Shown here piece by piece: positions 1 through 5,100 of a stretch of DNA of 5,100 bases. The notes beneath the pieces are model-generated. The model had not been told where the DNA came from. It was given only the letters and a program-made list of their open reading frames with translations, and searched no databases. Positions within the stretch are counted from its first letter, which is position 1; each line of letters starts with the position of its first letter. The DNA lies in assembly GCA_039812125.1 (NCBI GenBank), contig JBDHZV010000161.1, forward strand, positions 1 through 5,100, in the 5' to 3' direction. The position numbers were made by a program, and so were the translations under genes. The stretch is from Prado023 sp039812125 (lineage in GTDB: Bacteria; Actinomycetota; Actinomycetes; S36-B12; CAIYMF01).

Positions 1-338
1 AGCGAGGTCGCCACGCCCTTGCCACCACGCCCGTGCAGGAACGGGGACGTGACATGGCCGAGCACCGCGGCGATGCCCGCCACCTGGGGCGCTGGGTCGC
101 CGTACCGGGTGAAGAACCACACCGGCAGGAATCCCTTCACGACGTCGATCAGCCCCACGACGATGCCCACGCGCACGCCCATGGTCCGAGCCGCGTTGGT
201 CGCGCCGGGGTTGCCCGAACCGGTGCCTCGCAGGTCGGCCCCGCGCAGCCGGGCGGCGAGCTCAGCCGGACTCAGAGCCCCGATCCAGTAGCTGACGAAC
301 CCCGCCAGGAGGACCGTCAGCACCGAGGTCGCGCTCAT
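1..338 (-). CDS. plsY: Glycerol-3-phosphate acyltransferase PlsY, N-terminal part (cut by window edge)
   Basis: Integral membrane acyltransferase that moves an acyl chain from acyl-phosphate to glycerol-3-phosphate, giving lysophosphatidic acid, the first step of phospholipid synthesis. Reading the minus strand from the ATG at 338 gives 112 codons with no stop before the edge; the family is usually about 200 residues, so roughly half is present. Residues 5-22 form a first hydrophobic helix. Residues 40-51 (GSGNPGATNAAR) match family motif 1, with the essential serine (S41) and arginine (R51). Residues 58-76 are a second hydrophobic stretch containing DVVKG. Residues 94-112 (GHVTSPFL then RGGKGVATS) match the glycine-rich motif 2 that binds glycerol-3-phosphate. 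Motif 3 lies outside the window. The ATG overlaps the TGA of the DegV gene (ATGA) and no Shine-Dalgarno is visible, so translation is probably coupled. Identification is firm from motifs 1 and 2. Confidence 0.93.
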   Translation of the reverse strand, partial: MSATSVLTVLLAGFVSYWIGALSPAELAARLRGADLRGTGSGNPGATNAARTMGVRVGIVVGLIDVVKGFLPVWFFTRYGDPAPQVAGIAAVLGHVTSPFLHGRGGKGVATS

Positions 339-1168
339 CGCGGGCACACCGCCACCGACACCGTCCCGAGTCCGACGTGGGCGCTGATCACCGCACCCAC
401 CTCGACCAGGTGCACCGTGCCCGTCGGCAGGGCCGCGCGCAGCTGGCCGGCCACATCGCCAGCGCGGTCGGCAGCCGCGCAGTGCTGCACGGCGATGTCC
501 GCGGGAGCCGACCCCGCCAGGCCCCGAACCAGCTCGACCATGCGGGCGACCGCACGTGCGGACGTCCGCTGCTTCTCCCGCAGCGACACCACACCGTCGC
601 GGATGTCCAGGATCGGCTTGACCATCAGCGCCGTGCCCAGCAGCGCCGCGGCCGAGCCGATCCGGCCCCCGCGCCGCAGCTGCTCGAGGCTGTCCACGAC
701 GATCAACGTGCTCGAGGCGTCCGCGCGATGCCGGGCGGCGGCGGCCACGTCCCCCGCGCTGGCGCCGCTCGCAGCCGCCTCGCAGGCCGAGATCACCGCG
801 AACCCCAGGGCCAGGGCCACGGTGCGTGAGTCGACCACGGTGACCGGGATGGGTGCGTCCCGTGCGGCCAGCTCCGCGGCGTCCACCGTTCCGGACATGT
901 CCCCGGACAGGTGGATGCTCACCACCTCGTCCGCACCCGCGACCGCCAACCGCTGGTACGCGGCGGCGAACCGGGCCGGCGGGACCCGCGAGGTCGTGAC
1001 CGAGGTGCGGCGGCGCAGCGCCTCCGCCACGCCGGCCGGGGAGATGCCCACGCCCTCGTCGAAGGCCTGCCCGTCCACGACCACGGACAGCGGCACCACC
1101 GTGAGGCCCGCGGGCGCGAGCCCCTCGGGCAGGTACCCGGTGGAGTCGGTGACGATCGCGACAGCCAT
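335..1168 (-). CDS. DegV family (FakB-like) fatty-acid-binding protein
   Basis: Complete 277-residue protein, a normal length for the DegV family. Members bind a single fatty acid; in Firmicutes the FakB members hand it to the kinase FakA to make acyl-phosphate. Visible family landmarks are the N-terminal TDST at 7-10, TTSRVPP at 58-64 in the place of the usual TSQPS-type motif, LSGDMSGT at 87-94 (usual SxLSGT), VVDSRTVALALG at 111-122, RRGGRIGSAAALLGTALMVKPIL at 165-187 (read as GGRI...KPIL), QRTSARA near 200-206, and ISAHVGLGT at 261-269 with the conserved His264. The usual GPG in that last motif is GLG here. The ATG lies 11 bases after the leuS stop and the TGA overlaps the plsY ATG, so the gene is in a leuS-degV-plsY operon. 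No clear Shine-Dalgarno is seen. The fatty-acid role is inferred from the family; the partner kinase is not in the window. Confidence 0.93.
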   Translation of the reverse strand: MAVAIVTDSTGYLPEGLAPAGLTVVPLSVVVDGQAFDEGVGISPAGVAEALRRRTSVTTSRVPPARFAAAYQRLAVAGADEVVSIHLSGDMSGTVDAAELAARDAPIPVTVVDSRTVALALGFAVISACEAAASGASAGDVAAAARHRADASSTLIVVDSLEQLRRGGRIGSAAALLGTALMVKPILDIRDGVVSLREKQRTSARAVARMVELVRGLAGSAPADIAVQHCAAADRAGDVAGQLRAALPTGTVHLVEVGAVISAHVGLGTVSVAVCPR

Positions 1169-1179
1169 GGCCGGTCAGG

Positions 1180-3678
1180 CTACGCCGGCACCGGGCCCGG
1201 CACCACGTTGACCAGCTTGGGTGCGCGGACGATGACGGTGCGGGGCTCCCGCCCGCCCAGGGCTGCCACGACGGCCGGGACGCCCAGGGCGAGGGCGCGC
1301 AGGTCCGCCTCGGCGATGTCCGGAGCGACCTCCAGGCGGCCCCGAACCTTGCCGGAGACCTGCACCACGCACGTGACCGACTCCTGCACGAGCAGTGCCG
1401 GGTCGACCGTCGGCCAGCCGGCCAGGGCCACGCACGGCTCGTGGCCGAGCCGGGCCCACATCTCCTCCGAGGTGTATGGCGCGACGAGGCCCAGGATGAT
1501 GGCCACCGCCTCGACCGCCTCCCGCACGGCCGGATCGGCGGGTCCGGCACCCGTGTCCACGGCCTTGCGCGCAGCGTTCACCAGCTCCATGGCCCGGGCG
1601 ATCGCCACGTTGAACCGATAGGTCTCGACGGCGACGGCGGCGTCGTGCACCGTGCGGTGGGTCACGCGACGCAGCGCGACATCGCCGCCCGCTGGGTCGG
1701 CCCCCGGCGCGCTGGTCACGTCCCCGGCCAGCCGCCACGCCCGGGCCAGGAACTTGCGGGCCCCACCCGGGGACACGTCGGCCCAGTCGATGTCGTCCTC
1801 GGGCGGCCCGGCGAACACCATCGTCAGCCGGATCGCGTCCACACCGTGCACGGCGAGCTCGTCGGACAGCCGCACCAGGTTGCCCCGGCTCTTGCTCATC
1901 GCGGAGCCGTCCATCACGACCATGCCCTGGTTGAGCAGCCGGGTGAACGGCTCCACGACATCGAGCATGCCCATGTCGTGCAGGACCTTGGTGAAGAACC
2001 GCGAGTAGAGCAGGTGCAGGATCGCGTGGGTCACGCCGCCGACGTACTGGTCGATCGGCAGCCACCGACGCGCCTCGTCGGGGTCGAACGGACCGTCGGT
2101 CCGCGACGGGTCCAAGTAGCGCAGGAAGTACCAGGACGAGTCCACGAAGGTGTCCATCGTGTCGGGGTCGCGTCGCGCGGGGCCACCGCACCGCGGGCAG
2201 TCGACCGCAGCCCACTGCTCGGCCGCCCCCAGCGGCGAGGCCCCCTTCGGCTTCAGGTCCAGGCCCGCGGCGTCCGGCAGCGTGACCGGCAGCTGGTCCT
2301 CCGGCACGGGGACCTCCCCGCATCCCGGGCAGTGGATGATCGGGATCGGCGTGCCCCAGTACCGCTGCCGGCTGATCAGCCAGTCCCGCAGCCGGTAGTT
2401 CACGGCGGCCCTGCCGGTGCCGCGCTCCCCCAGCCACTCGATGATCCGAGCGATCGCCTCGGTCTTGCCCAGCCCGTCGAGCGGCCCGGAGTTGACGTGC
2501 GGGCCGTCGTCGGCAGTCGCGACCCCGGTCTCGAGCGGGTCGGTGTCCGCGGCGACCACGACGCGGACCGGCAGGCCGAAGGCACGCGCGAAGTCGAGGT
2601 CACGCTGGTCGTGGGCCGGGACGGCCATGATCGCGCCGGTCCCGTAGTCGGCCAGGACGTAGTCCGAGGCGTACACGGGCAGCAGCTCGCCGTTGACCGG
2701 GTTGACCGCGTGCCGGTGCAGGAACACGCCGGTCTTGGGCCGGTCGGTCGCCAGCCGGTCGATGTCCGAGGACCGCTTGGTCTGCGCCAGGTACTCGGCG
2801 AACTGCGCCTCAGCCGGGGTGCCCGCAGCCAGCTCGGCAGCCAGCTCGGAGTCGACGGCCACCACGAAGAACGTCGCCCCGAACAGCGTGTCCGGACGCG
2901 TCGTGTAGACCGTCACCGGCTCGTCGCGACCCTCGATCGCGAACTGGACCTCGGCCCCGGTGGAGCGCCCGATCCAGTTGCGCTGCATCTGCAGGACCTT
3001 GTCCGGCCAGTGCCCCTCGAGCTGCGCCATGTCGTCGAGCAGCCGGTCGGCGTACTCGGTGATCCGCAGGTACCACTGGGTCAGCTTCTTCTTCGTCACG
3101 ACGCTGTCGCACCGCTCGCACAGCCCGCCGACCACCTGCTCGTTGGCCAGGACGGTCTGGCAGCTCGGGCACCAGTTGACCGCGGAGGCCTTGCGGTAGG
3201 CCAGGCCACGCTCGAACATCTTCAGGAAGAACCACTGGTTCCAGTGGTAGTACTCGGGGTCGCAGGTGTTGAGCACGCGGTCCCAGTCGAACGAGCAGCC
3301 GTAGCGGCGCATCGAGGCCTTCTGGGTCGCGATGTTCTCGTAGGTCCAGGCCCGGGGGTCCGCCCCGCGCTTGATCGCGGCGTTCTCCGCAGGCAGGCCG
3401 AACGCGTCCCAGCCGATGGGGTGCAGCACGTTGAACCCGCGCTGCACCCAGTACCGGGCGAGCACGTCACCCAGCGCGTAGGCCTCGGCGTGACCCATGT
3501 GCAGGTCACCCGAGGGGTACGGGAACATGTCGAGCACGTACATGCGCGGACGCTCGTCGTCGGGGTTGCCCGCACGGAACGGGGCGAGGCGGTCCCAGAC
3601 CGGCAGCCACTTCTCCTGCAGGGCTTCGGGGTCGTACTCCTCGCGGACGTCAGGGGTCGCAGACGTGCTCTGGCTCAT
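1180..3678 (-). CDS. leuS: Leucyl-tRNA synthetase, compact form
   Basis: Cytoplasmic class Ia aminoacyl-tRNA synthetase that attaches leucine to tRNA-Leu. From the ATG at 3678 it has 832 residues. The catalytic core shows the HIGH signature as HMGH (60-63) and WDAFGLPAEN (90-99). A zinc module has C170, C173, C187 and C190. The CP1 editing domain (about 225-425) has the threonine-rich TTRPDT (259-264) and AVPAHDQRD with the editing aspartates (about 352-360). LISRQRYWGTPIPI follows near 434-447, then a second Cys4 set (C450, C453, C494, C497), and the KMSKS loop reads AMSKS (593-597). The anticodon-binding and C-terminal domains end in KLVNVV (821-826). Only a few residues separate NQGMVV from AMSKS, so the leucine-specific insertion is absent. 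An in-frame TTG at 3687 would add three residues, but it overlaps the likely -10 box and has no Shine-Dalgarno, so the ATG is preferred. First gene of leuS-degV-plsY. Confidence 0.96.
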   Translation of the reverse strand: MSQSTSATPDVREEYDPEALQEKWLPVWDRLAPFRAGNPDDERPRMYVLDMFPYPSGDLHMGHAEAYALGDVLARYWVQRGFNVLHPIGWDAFGLPAENAAIKRGADPRAWTYENIATQKASMRRYGCSFDWDRVLNTCDPEYYHWNQWFFLKMFERGLAYRKASAVNWCPSCQTVLANEQVVGGLCERCDSVVTKKKLTQWYLRITEYADRLLDDMAQLEGHWPDKVLQMQRNWIGRSTGAEVQFAIEGRDEPVTVYTTRPDTLFGATFFVVAVDSELAAELAAGTPAEAQFAEYLAQTKRSSDIDRLATDRPKTGVFLHRHAVNPVNGELLPVYASDYVLADYGTGAIMAVPAHDQRDLDFARAFGLPVRVVVAADTDPLETGVATADDGPHVNSGPLDGLGKTEAIARIIEWLGERGTGRAAVNYRLRDWLISRQRYWGTPIPIIHCPGCGEVPVPEDQLPVTLPDAAGLDLKPKGASPLGAAEQWAAVDCPRCGGPARRDPDTMDTFVDSSWYFLRYLDPSRTDGPFDPDEARRWLPIDQYVGGVTHAILHLLYSRFFTKVLHDMGMLDVVEPFTRLLNQGMVVMDGSAMSKSRGNLVRLSDELAVHGVDAIRLTMVFAGPPEDDIDWADVSPGGARKFLARAWRLAGDVTSAPGADPAGGDVALRRVTHRTVHDAAVAVETYRFNVAIARAMELVNAARKAVDTGAGPADPAVREAVEAVAIILGLVAPYTSEEMWARLGHEPCVALAGWPTVDPALLVQESVTCVVQVSGKVRGRLEVAPDIAEADLRALALGVPAVVAALGGREPRTVIVRAPKLVNVVPGPVPA

Positions 3679-3686
3679 GGGGGACA

Positions 3687-3692
3687 AGGGTA
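3687..3692 (-). promoter_or_regulatory. Candidate leuS -10 box, leaderless arrangement
   Basis: On the minus strand TACCCT fits the actinobacterial TANNNT -10 pattern. Its last base is eight bases upstream of the leuS ATG at 3678, so transcription would begin at or next to the start codon. No Shine-Dalgarno is visible between them (TGTCCCCC), which fits a leaderless mRNA. No good -35 is visible at the usual spacing; CTGGCG with a 16-base spacer is the closest and is weak. Confidence 0.45.
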
Positions 3693-3707
3693 GTCGGTGG
3701 CACCGAC
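3693..3707. promoter_or_regulatory. 7-bp-arm dyad next to the leuS -10, possible operator
   Basis: GTCGGTG-G-CACCGAC is a perfect inverted repeat with a one-base centre. It abuts the upstream edge of the proposed leuS -10 box, inside the normal -35/-10 spacer. A one-base loop makes it a poor RNA hairpin but a good shape for a dimeric DNA-binding protein. Function is inference; the symmetry is directly seen. Confidence 0.4.
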
Positions 3708-3712
3708 ACGCC

Positions 3713-3733
3713 AGCCCGGGCCGACACCGGGCT
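3713..3733 (-). terminator. Hairpin after the PLDc_N gene, candidate terminator
   Basis: On the minus strand AGCCCGG and CCGGGCT form 7-bp GC-rich arms around a 7-base loop. The first base is the A of the TGA stop of the PLDc_N gene, so the hairpin follows translation directly. There is no T-tract, which is common in high-GC actinobacteria but leaves termination unproven. It would separate this gene from the leuS operon. Confidence 0.35.
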
Positions 3734-4080
3734 CAGGCCTCCGGGTCGCGCTCCCGCCGCCGACGCACGGACTCGTCGAACTCCCGGTCGATCCGGTCGA
3801 GGTGCTCCTGCAGGCCACGATCGATCTGGGCTGTGTCCGCCGGGGGTCGCCCGTGCTCGGGGAACCCCGACCCGGGCTGCCAGGGCCGCGCCGGATGTTC
3901 CCGCTCCGGGCGCCCGGCCACCAGCCAGGCCACGCACCCCACCAGCGGGACCACGATCACCAGCACCAGCCACCAGCCCTTGGAGAGGTTGCGGCAGGCG
4001 AACTCCGGCGTCTGGATGATGTCGACCAGGCAGAAGACCAGCAGCGCCACCTCGACGATGGCGGGCAGGATGCGGATCAT
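3733..4080 (-). CDS. Small PLDc_N-domain membrane protein
   Basis: A 115-residue protein matching the stand-alone PLDc_N family, named for the N-terminal membrane domain of cardiolipin synthases and phospholipase D-like enzymes. Residues 4-22 form one hydrophobic helix ending in the family-typical VDIIQTPE (19-26). After LSKGWW (32-37) a second helix runs to about residue 56, with the conserved P45, G48 and the closing AWLVAGRP (51-58). The remaining half is polar: a proline/glycine-rich linker (about 59-82) and a charged, probably helical tail rich in Arg, Asp and Glu (83-115). No HKD catalytic motif is present, so it is not an enzyme of that superfamily by itself. The ATG at 4080 has a strong Shine-Dalgarno. 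It appears to be transcribed alone, from a promoter divergent from the tRNA. Its cellular role is unknown. Confidence 0.87.
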   Translation of the reverse strand: MIRILPAIVEVALLVFCLVDIIQTPEFACRNLSKGWWLVLVIVVPLVGCVAWLVAGRPEREHPARPWQPGSGFPEHGRPPADTAQIDRGLQEHLDRIDREFDESVRRRRERDPEA

Positions 4081-4085
4081 GTCGA

Positions 4086-4092
4086 CTCCCCC
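4086..4092 (-). promoter_or_regulatory. Shine-Dalgarno of the PLDc_N gene
   Basis: GGGGGAG on the minus strand, five bases before the ATG at 4080. It is the only clear Shine-Dalgarno in the window and fixes this start codon. Confidence 0.72.
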
Positions 4093-4099
4093 GTATGAC

Positions 4100-4113
4100 T
4101 CGCGACATCGCGA
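4100..4113. repeat. TCGCGA-N2-TCGCGA dyad in the PLDc_N 5' region
   Basis: Two copies of the self-palindromic hexamer TCGCGA separated by CA form a 14-bp element that reads as both direct and inverted repeat. It lies between the Shine-Dalgarno and a candidate -10 box (TAGCGT, minus strand, 4114-4119), about where transcription would start. It could be an operator; GC-rich palindromes of this size also occur by chance. Confidence 0.4.
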
Positions 4114-4119
4114 ACGCTA
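4114..4119 (-). promoter_or_regulatory. Candidate -10 box for the PLDc_N gene
   Basis: TAGCGT on the minus strand fits TANNNT and would give a leader of about 25 bases containing the Shine-Dalgarno. No convincing -35 is visible, so the assignment is tentative. Confidence 0.28.
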
Positions 4120-4137
4120 CGCCTGCGGGATCCGGAT

Positions 4138-4167
4138 TTCCGGTCCGGGCCCCACCTGGCATAGACT
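4138..4167 (+). promoter_or_regulatory. Candidate tRNA-Ala promoter
   Basis: TAGACT at 4162-4167 is a good actinobacterial -10 box on the plus strand. TTCCGG at 4138-4143 sits 18 bases upstream as a poor -35. A start about seven bases after the -10 would leave a leader of roughly eight bases before the tRNA at 4182, typical of a tRNA gene. The -10 is more convincing than the -35. Confidence 0.5.
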
Positions 4168-4181
4168 TGTCAGCGCAACGC

Positions 4182-4254
4182 GGGGCTGTAGCGCAGCTGG
4201 TAGCGCATCTGCATGGCATGCAGAGGGTCAGGGGTTCGAGTCCCCTCAGCTCCA
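4182..4254 (+). tRNA. tRNA-Ala, anticodon GGC
   Basis: A complete 73-base cloverleaf. The acceptor arms are 4182-4188 and 4247-4253; all pairs match, with a G3:U70 wobble, the classic identity element of tRNA-Ala. The D arm has 4-bp GCGC stems around an 8-base loop. The anticodon stem is TCTGC/GCAGA with loop ATGGCAT, placing anticodon GGC at 4215-4217. A 5-base variable loop and a T arm with AGGGG/CCCCT stems and loop TTCGAGT follow. The discriminator is A (4254). The next bases are CCG, so CCA is not genome-encoded and must be added by the nucleotidyltransferase. It is the only plus-strand gene here, converging on the phosphatase operon and divergent from the PLDc_N gene. It decodes GCC and GCU codons; GCC is heavily used by its neighbours. 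Confidence 0.97.
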
Positions 4255-4261
4255 CCGACGT

Positions 4262-4293
4262 CGAAGGCCCCGGGATCACTCCCGGGGCCTTCG
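4262..4293. terminator. Perfect 14-bp hairpin, bidirectional terminator
   Basis: The arms 4262-4275 and 4280-4293 are perfectly complementary (14 bp, GC-rich core CCCCGGGA) around the loop TCAC. It begins eight bases after the tRNA end and lies 88 bases beyond the phosphatase stop on the other strand, so one hairpin can serve both convergent transcripts. No T-tract follows on either strand. Such hairpins commonly end transcription in high-GC actinobacteria. Confidence 0.78.
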
Positions 4294-4326
4294 GACTGCG
4301 TGAAGCCGATCGCGTCAGGCGGACTC

Positions 4327-4366
4327 TGCGCTGGTGCACCTTGCCCTGCGCTGGCGCACCTTGCCC
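4327..4366. repeat. Two tandem 20-bp units
   Basis: Units 4327-4346 and 4347-4366 are identical except for one base (T at 4335, C at 4355). They lie in the 88-base non-coding spacer between the hairpin and the phosphatase stop. The octamer GGCGGACT flanks the pair at 4318-4325 and 4370-4377, and CGGACTGCG occurs at 4292-4300 and 4372-4380, so the spacer appears to have grown by local duplication. No function can be assigned. Confidence 0.85.
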
Positions 4367-4381
4367 TCCGGCGGACTGCGG

Positions 4382-5071
4382 TCAGGCGTCGTCGGCACCC
4401 AGCGCCGGCTCCGGCGTGGAGGTCGCGTTGTACTCCTCCAACCGCCAACGGGTCACCGGATCGCCGCCGGGCTCGGCCGGCAGCCGCAGCTCGCTCAGGA
4501 CGCTCCATGCGCAGTTGCTGATGACGCCCAGCGCGGTCCACTGCTCCGGGGCCAGGCCGAGCAGCCCGCCGATGGCTCCCCGGATCGCGCCGCCGTGGCT
4601 GACCACCACCAGGGACCCGCCCTCCGGGACCCCCGCGAGGTGCTCGTGCACGCTGGCCATCACCCTCGAGACGACCTCGCTGCGCACCTCACCCCCGGGG
4701 GGGCGGACATCGTGGCCGGCCACCCAGGACAGGAACGTGTCCCGGTCGGTCTCGAGGATCTGCGCGCGGGTCCGGCCCTGCCAGGCGCCGCCGTCGGTCT
4801 CGCGCAGCCGCTGATCGGTGGCAACGGCCAGCCCGGTCAGCGCGCCCAGCACGGCGGCGGTGTCCGCAGCCCGCGACAGGTCGCTCGCGACGATCGCACT
4901 GGGGCGCATCCGAGCCAGCGCCGGGGCCGCGGCCGTGGCCTGTGACACGCCGACCGCGTCGAGGGGAACATCCGTGGCGCCCTGGAACCGGTTGACGAGG
5001 TTCCACTCGGTGCGGCCGTGGCGCCAGAACACCACCCGCCGACCGGGGCGCGCGTTCCAGCCGTCGCTCAC
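4382..5071 (-). CDS. Histidine phosphatase family protein (phosphoglycerate mutase-like)
   Basis: A complete 229-residue member of the branch 1 histidine phosphatase superfamily, which transfers phosphate through a phosphohistidine. WRHGRTEWN (16-24) is the RHG motif with R17 and the nucleophile H18. ASDLSRAADTA (62-72) supplies the conserved second arginine, R67. LRETDGGAWQG (89-99) contains the probable general acid E91, and PPGGE (124-128) is a family-typical turn. VVVSHGGAIR (155-164) carries the second catalytic histidine, H159. No signal peptide or membrane helix is seen, so it is cytoplasmic. The start is GTG at 5071, overlapping the upstream gene's TGA (GTGA); the frame is open to the window edge but no other start codon occurs there, and the RHG position favours this start. 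In Mycobacterium tuberculosis the gene beside rsfS is the glucosyl-3-phosphoglycerate phosphatase Rv2419c. Synteny permits that role here, but the substrate cannot be read from the sequence. Confidence 0.92.
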   Translation of the reverse strand: MSDGWNARPGRRVVFWRHGRTEWNLVNRFQGATDVPLDAVGVSQATAAAPALARMRPSAIVASDLSRAADTAAVLGALTGLAVATDQRLRETDGGAWQGRTRAQILETDRDTFLSWVAGHDVRPPGGEVRSEVVSRVMASVHEHLAGVPEGGSLVVVSHGGAIRGAIGGLLGLAPEQWTALGVISNCAWSVLSELRLPAEPGGDPVTRWRLEEYNATSTPEPALGADDA

Positions 5072-5100
5072 CGCGCGACCGACTTCGGCAGGTTCACCTC
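5068..5100 (-). CDS. C-terminal tail of upstream gene, probably ribosome silencing factor RsfS
   Basis: The last ten codons of a minus-strand frame encode EVNLPKSVAR followed by TGA at 5068-5070. The stop overlaps the GTG of the phosphatase gene by four bases, the usual mark of a translationally coupled operon. Actinobacterial RsfS (YbeB/Iojap) often ends in a similar short tail containing LP, and rsfS commonly precedes a histidine phosphatase in this phylum. The identity rests mainly on gene order; ten residues are too few for certainty. RsfS binds ribosomal protein L14 and blocks subunit joining during starvation. Confidence 0.5.
   Translation of the reverse strand, partial: EVNLPKSVAR

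Noticed and set aside
33..1211. A 392-codon plus-strand open frame across plsY and degV
   Set aside because: It is antisense to two recognised genes, has low-complexity Ala/Arg/Ser/Thr composition and matches no family.
3679..3687. A TTG start for leuS giving three extra residues (MSP)
   Set aside because: The TTG overlaps the proposed -10 box and has no Shine-Dalgarno. The ATG at 3678 is the more usual codon and fits a leaderless start.
1441..3693. A 750-codon open frame on the plus strand across leuS
   Set aside because: It is antisense to a clearly conserved leuS. Its composition is rich in Arg, Val, Gly, His and Pro with no recognisable domain, as expected from an opposite-strand frame in very GC-rich DNA.
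3679..3732. A T-box or attenuator leader before leuS
   Set aside because: Only 54 bases separate the genes and the likely -10 is eight bases from the ATG, leaving no room for a leader RNA.
4182..4260. tRNA-Ala 3' end as a phage or island attachment site
   Set aside because: No second copy of the tRNA 3' end was seen in the window, and no integrase or mobile genes lie next to it.
3650..4339. A 229-codon minus-strand frame running through the tRNA antisense strand, the PLDc_N gene and the leuS promoter
   Set aside because: It spans a tRNA gene in antisense and overlaps the better supported PLDc_N gene in another frame; no domain is visible.
4692..4703. C5G7 run inside the phosphatase gene as a slippage or frameshift site
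   Set aside because: The frame across it encodes the expected PPGGE motif and the protein is complete, so there is no sign of a broken or phase-variable gene.

Overview
The window looks like chromosomal core DNA from a high-GC actinobacterium. GC is very high throughout, there is a short-leader tRNA-Ala without an encoded CCA, and the gene order (rsfS-like tail, histidine phosphatase, then leuS and a DegV protein) recalls the actinobacterial nadD/rsfS neighbourhood. The genus cannot be fixed from the sequence. No mobile element, CRISPR array, phage gene or obvious island was seen.

Layout from right to left, which is the direction of transcription for all protein genes (minus strand). The last 33 bases hold the C-terminal tail of an upstream gene, probably rsfS. 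It overlaps by 4 bases (GTGA) the GTG start of a complete histidine phosphatase (4382-5071). An 88-base spacer follows, with a 20-bp tandem duplication and a perfect 14-bp-arm hairpin. That hairpin is shared by the phosphatase operon and the only plus-strand gene, tRNA-Ala(GGC) at 4182-4254, which converge on it. Upstream of the tRNA lies a divergent promoter region: a TAGACT -10 for the tRNA and a strong Shine-Dalgarno for a small two-helix membrane protein of the PLDc_N family (3733-4080). A 54-base intergenic region then carries a hairpin, a 7-bp-arm dyad and a -10 box eight bases from the leuS ATG, suggesting a leaderless leuS mRNA.

leuS (1180-3678), a DegV/FakB-type fatty-acid-binding protein (335-1168) and plsY (start at 338, cut by the left edge) form a tight operon with an 11-base gap and an ATGA overlap. 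LeuRS charges tRNA-Leu. DegV-family proteins present fatty acids for phosphorylation, and PlsY transfers the acyl group of acyl-phosphate to glycerol-3-phosphate, so the last two genes may act in one phospholipid-synthesis route.

The window is mainly housekeeping. The points worth a second look are the DegV-PlsY coupling, the compact LeuRS that lacks the leucine-specific insertion, the probable leaderless leuS promoter with an operator-like dyad, and the tandem repeat at the phosphatase operon end. I see no convincing undescribed system.
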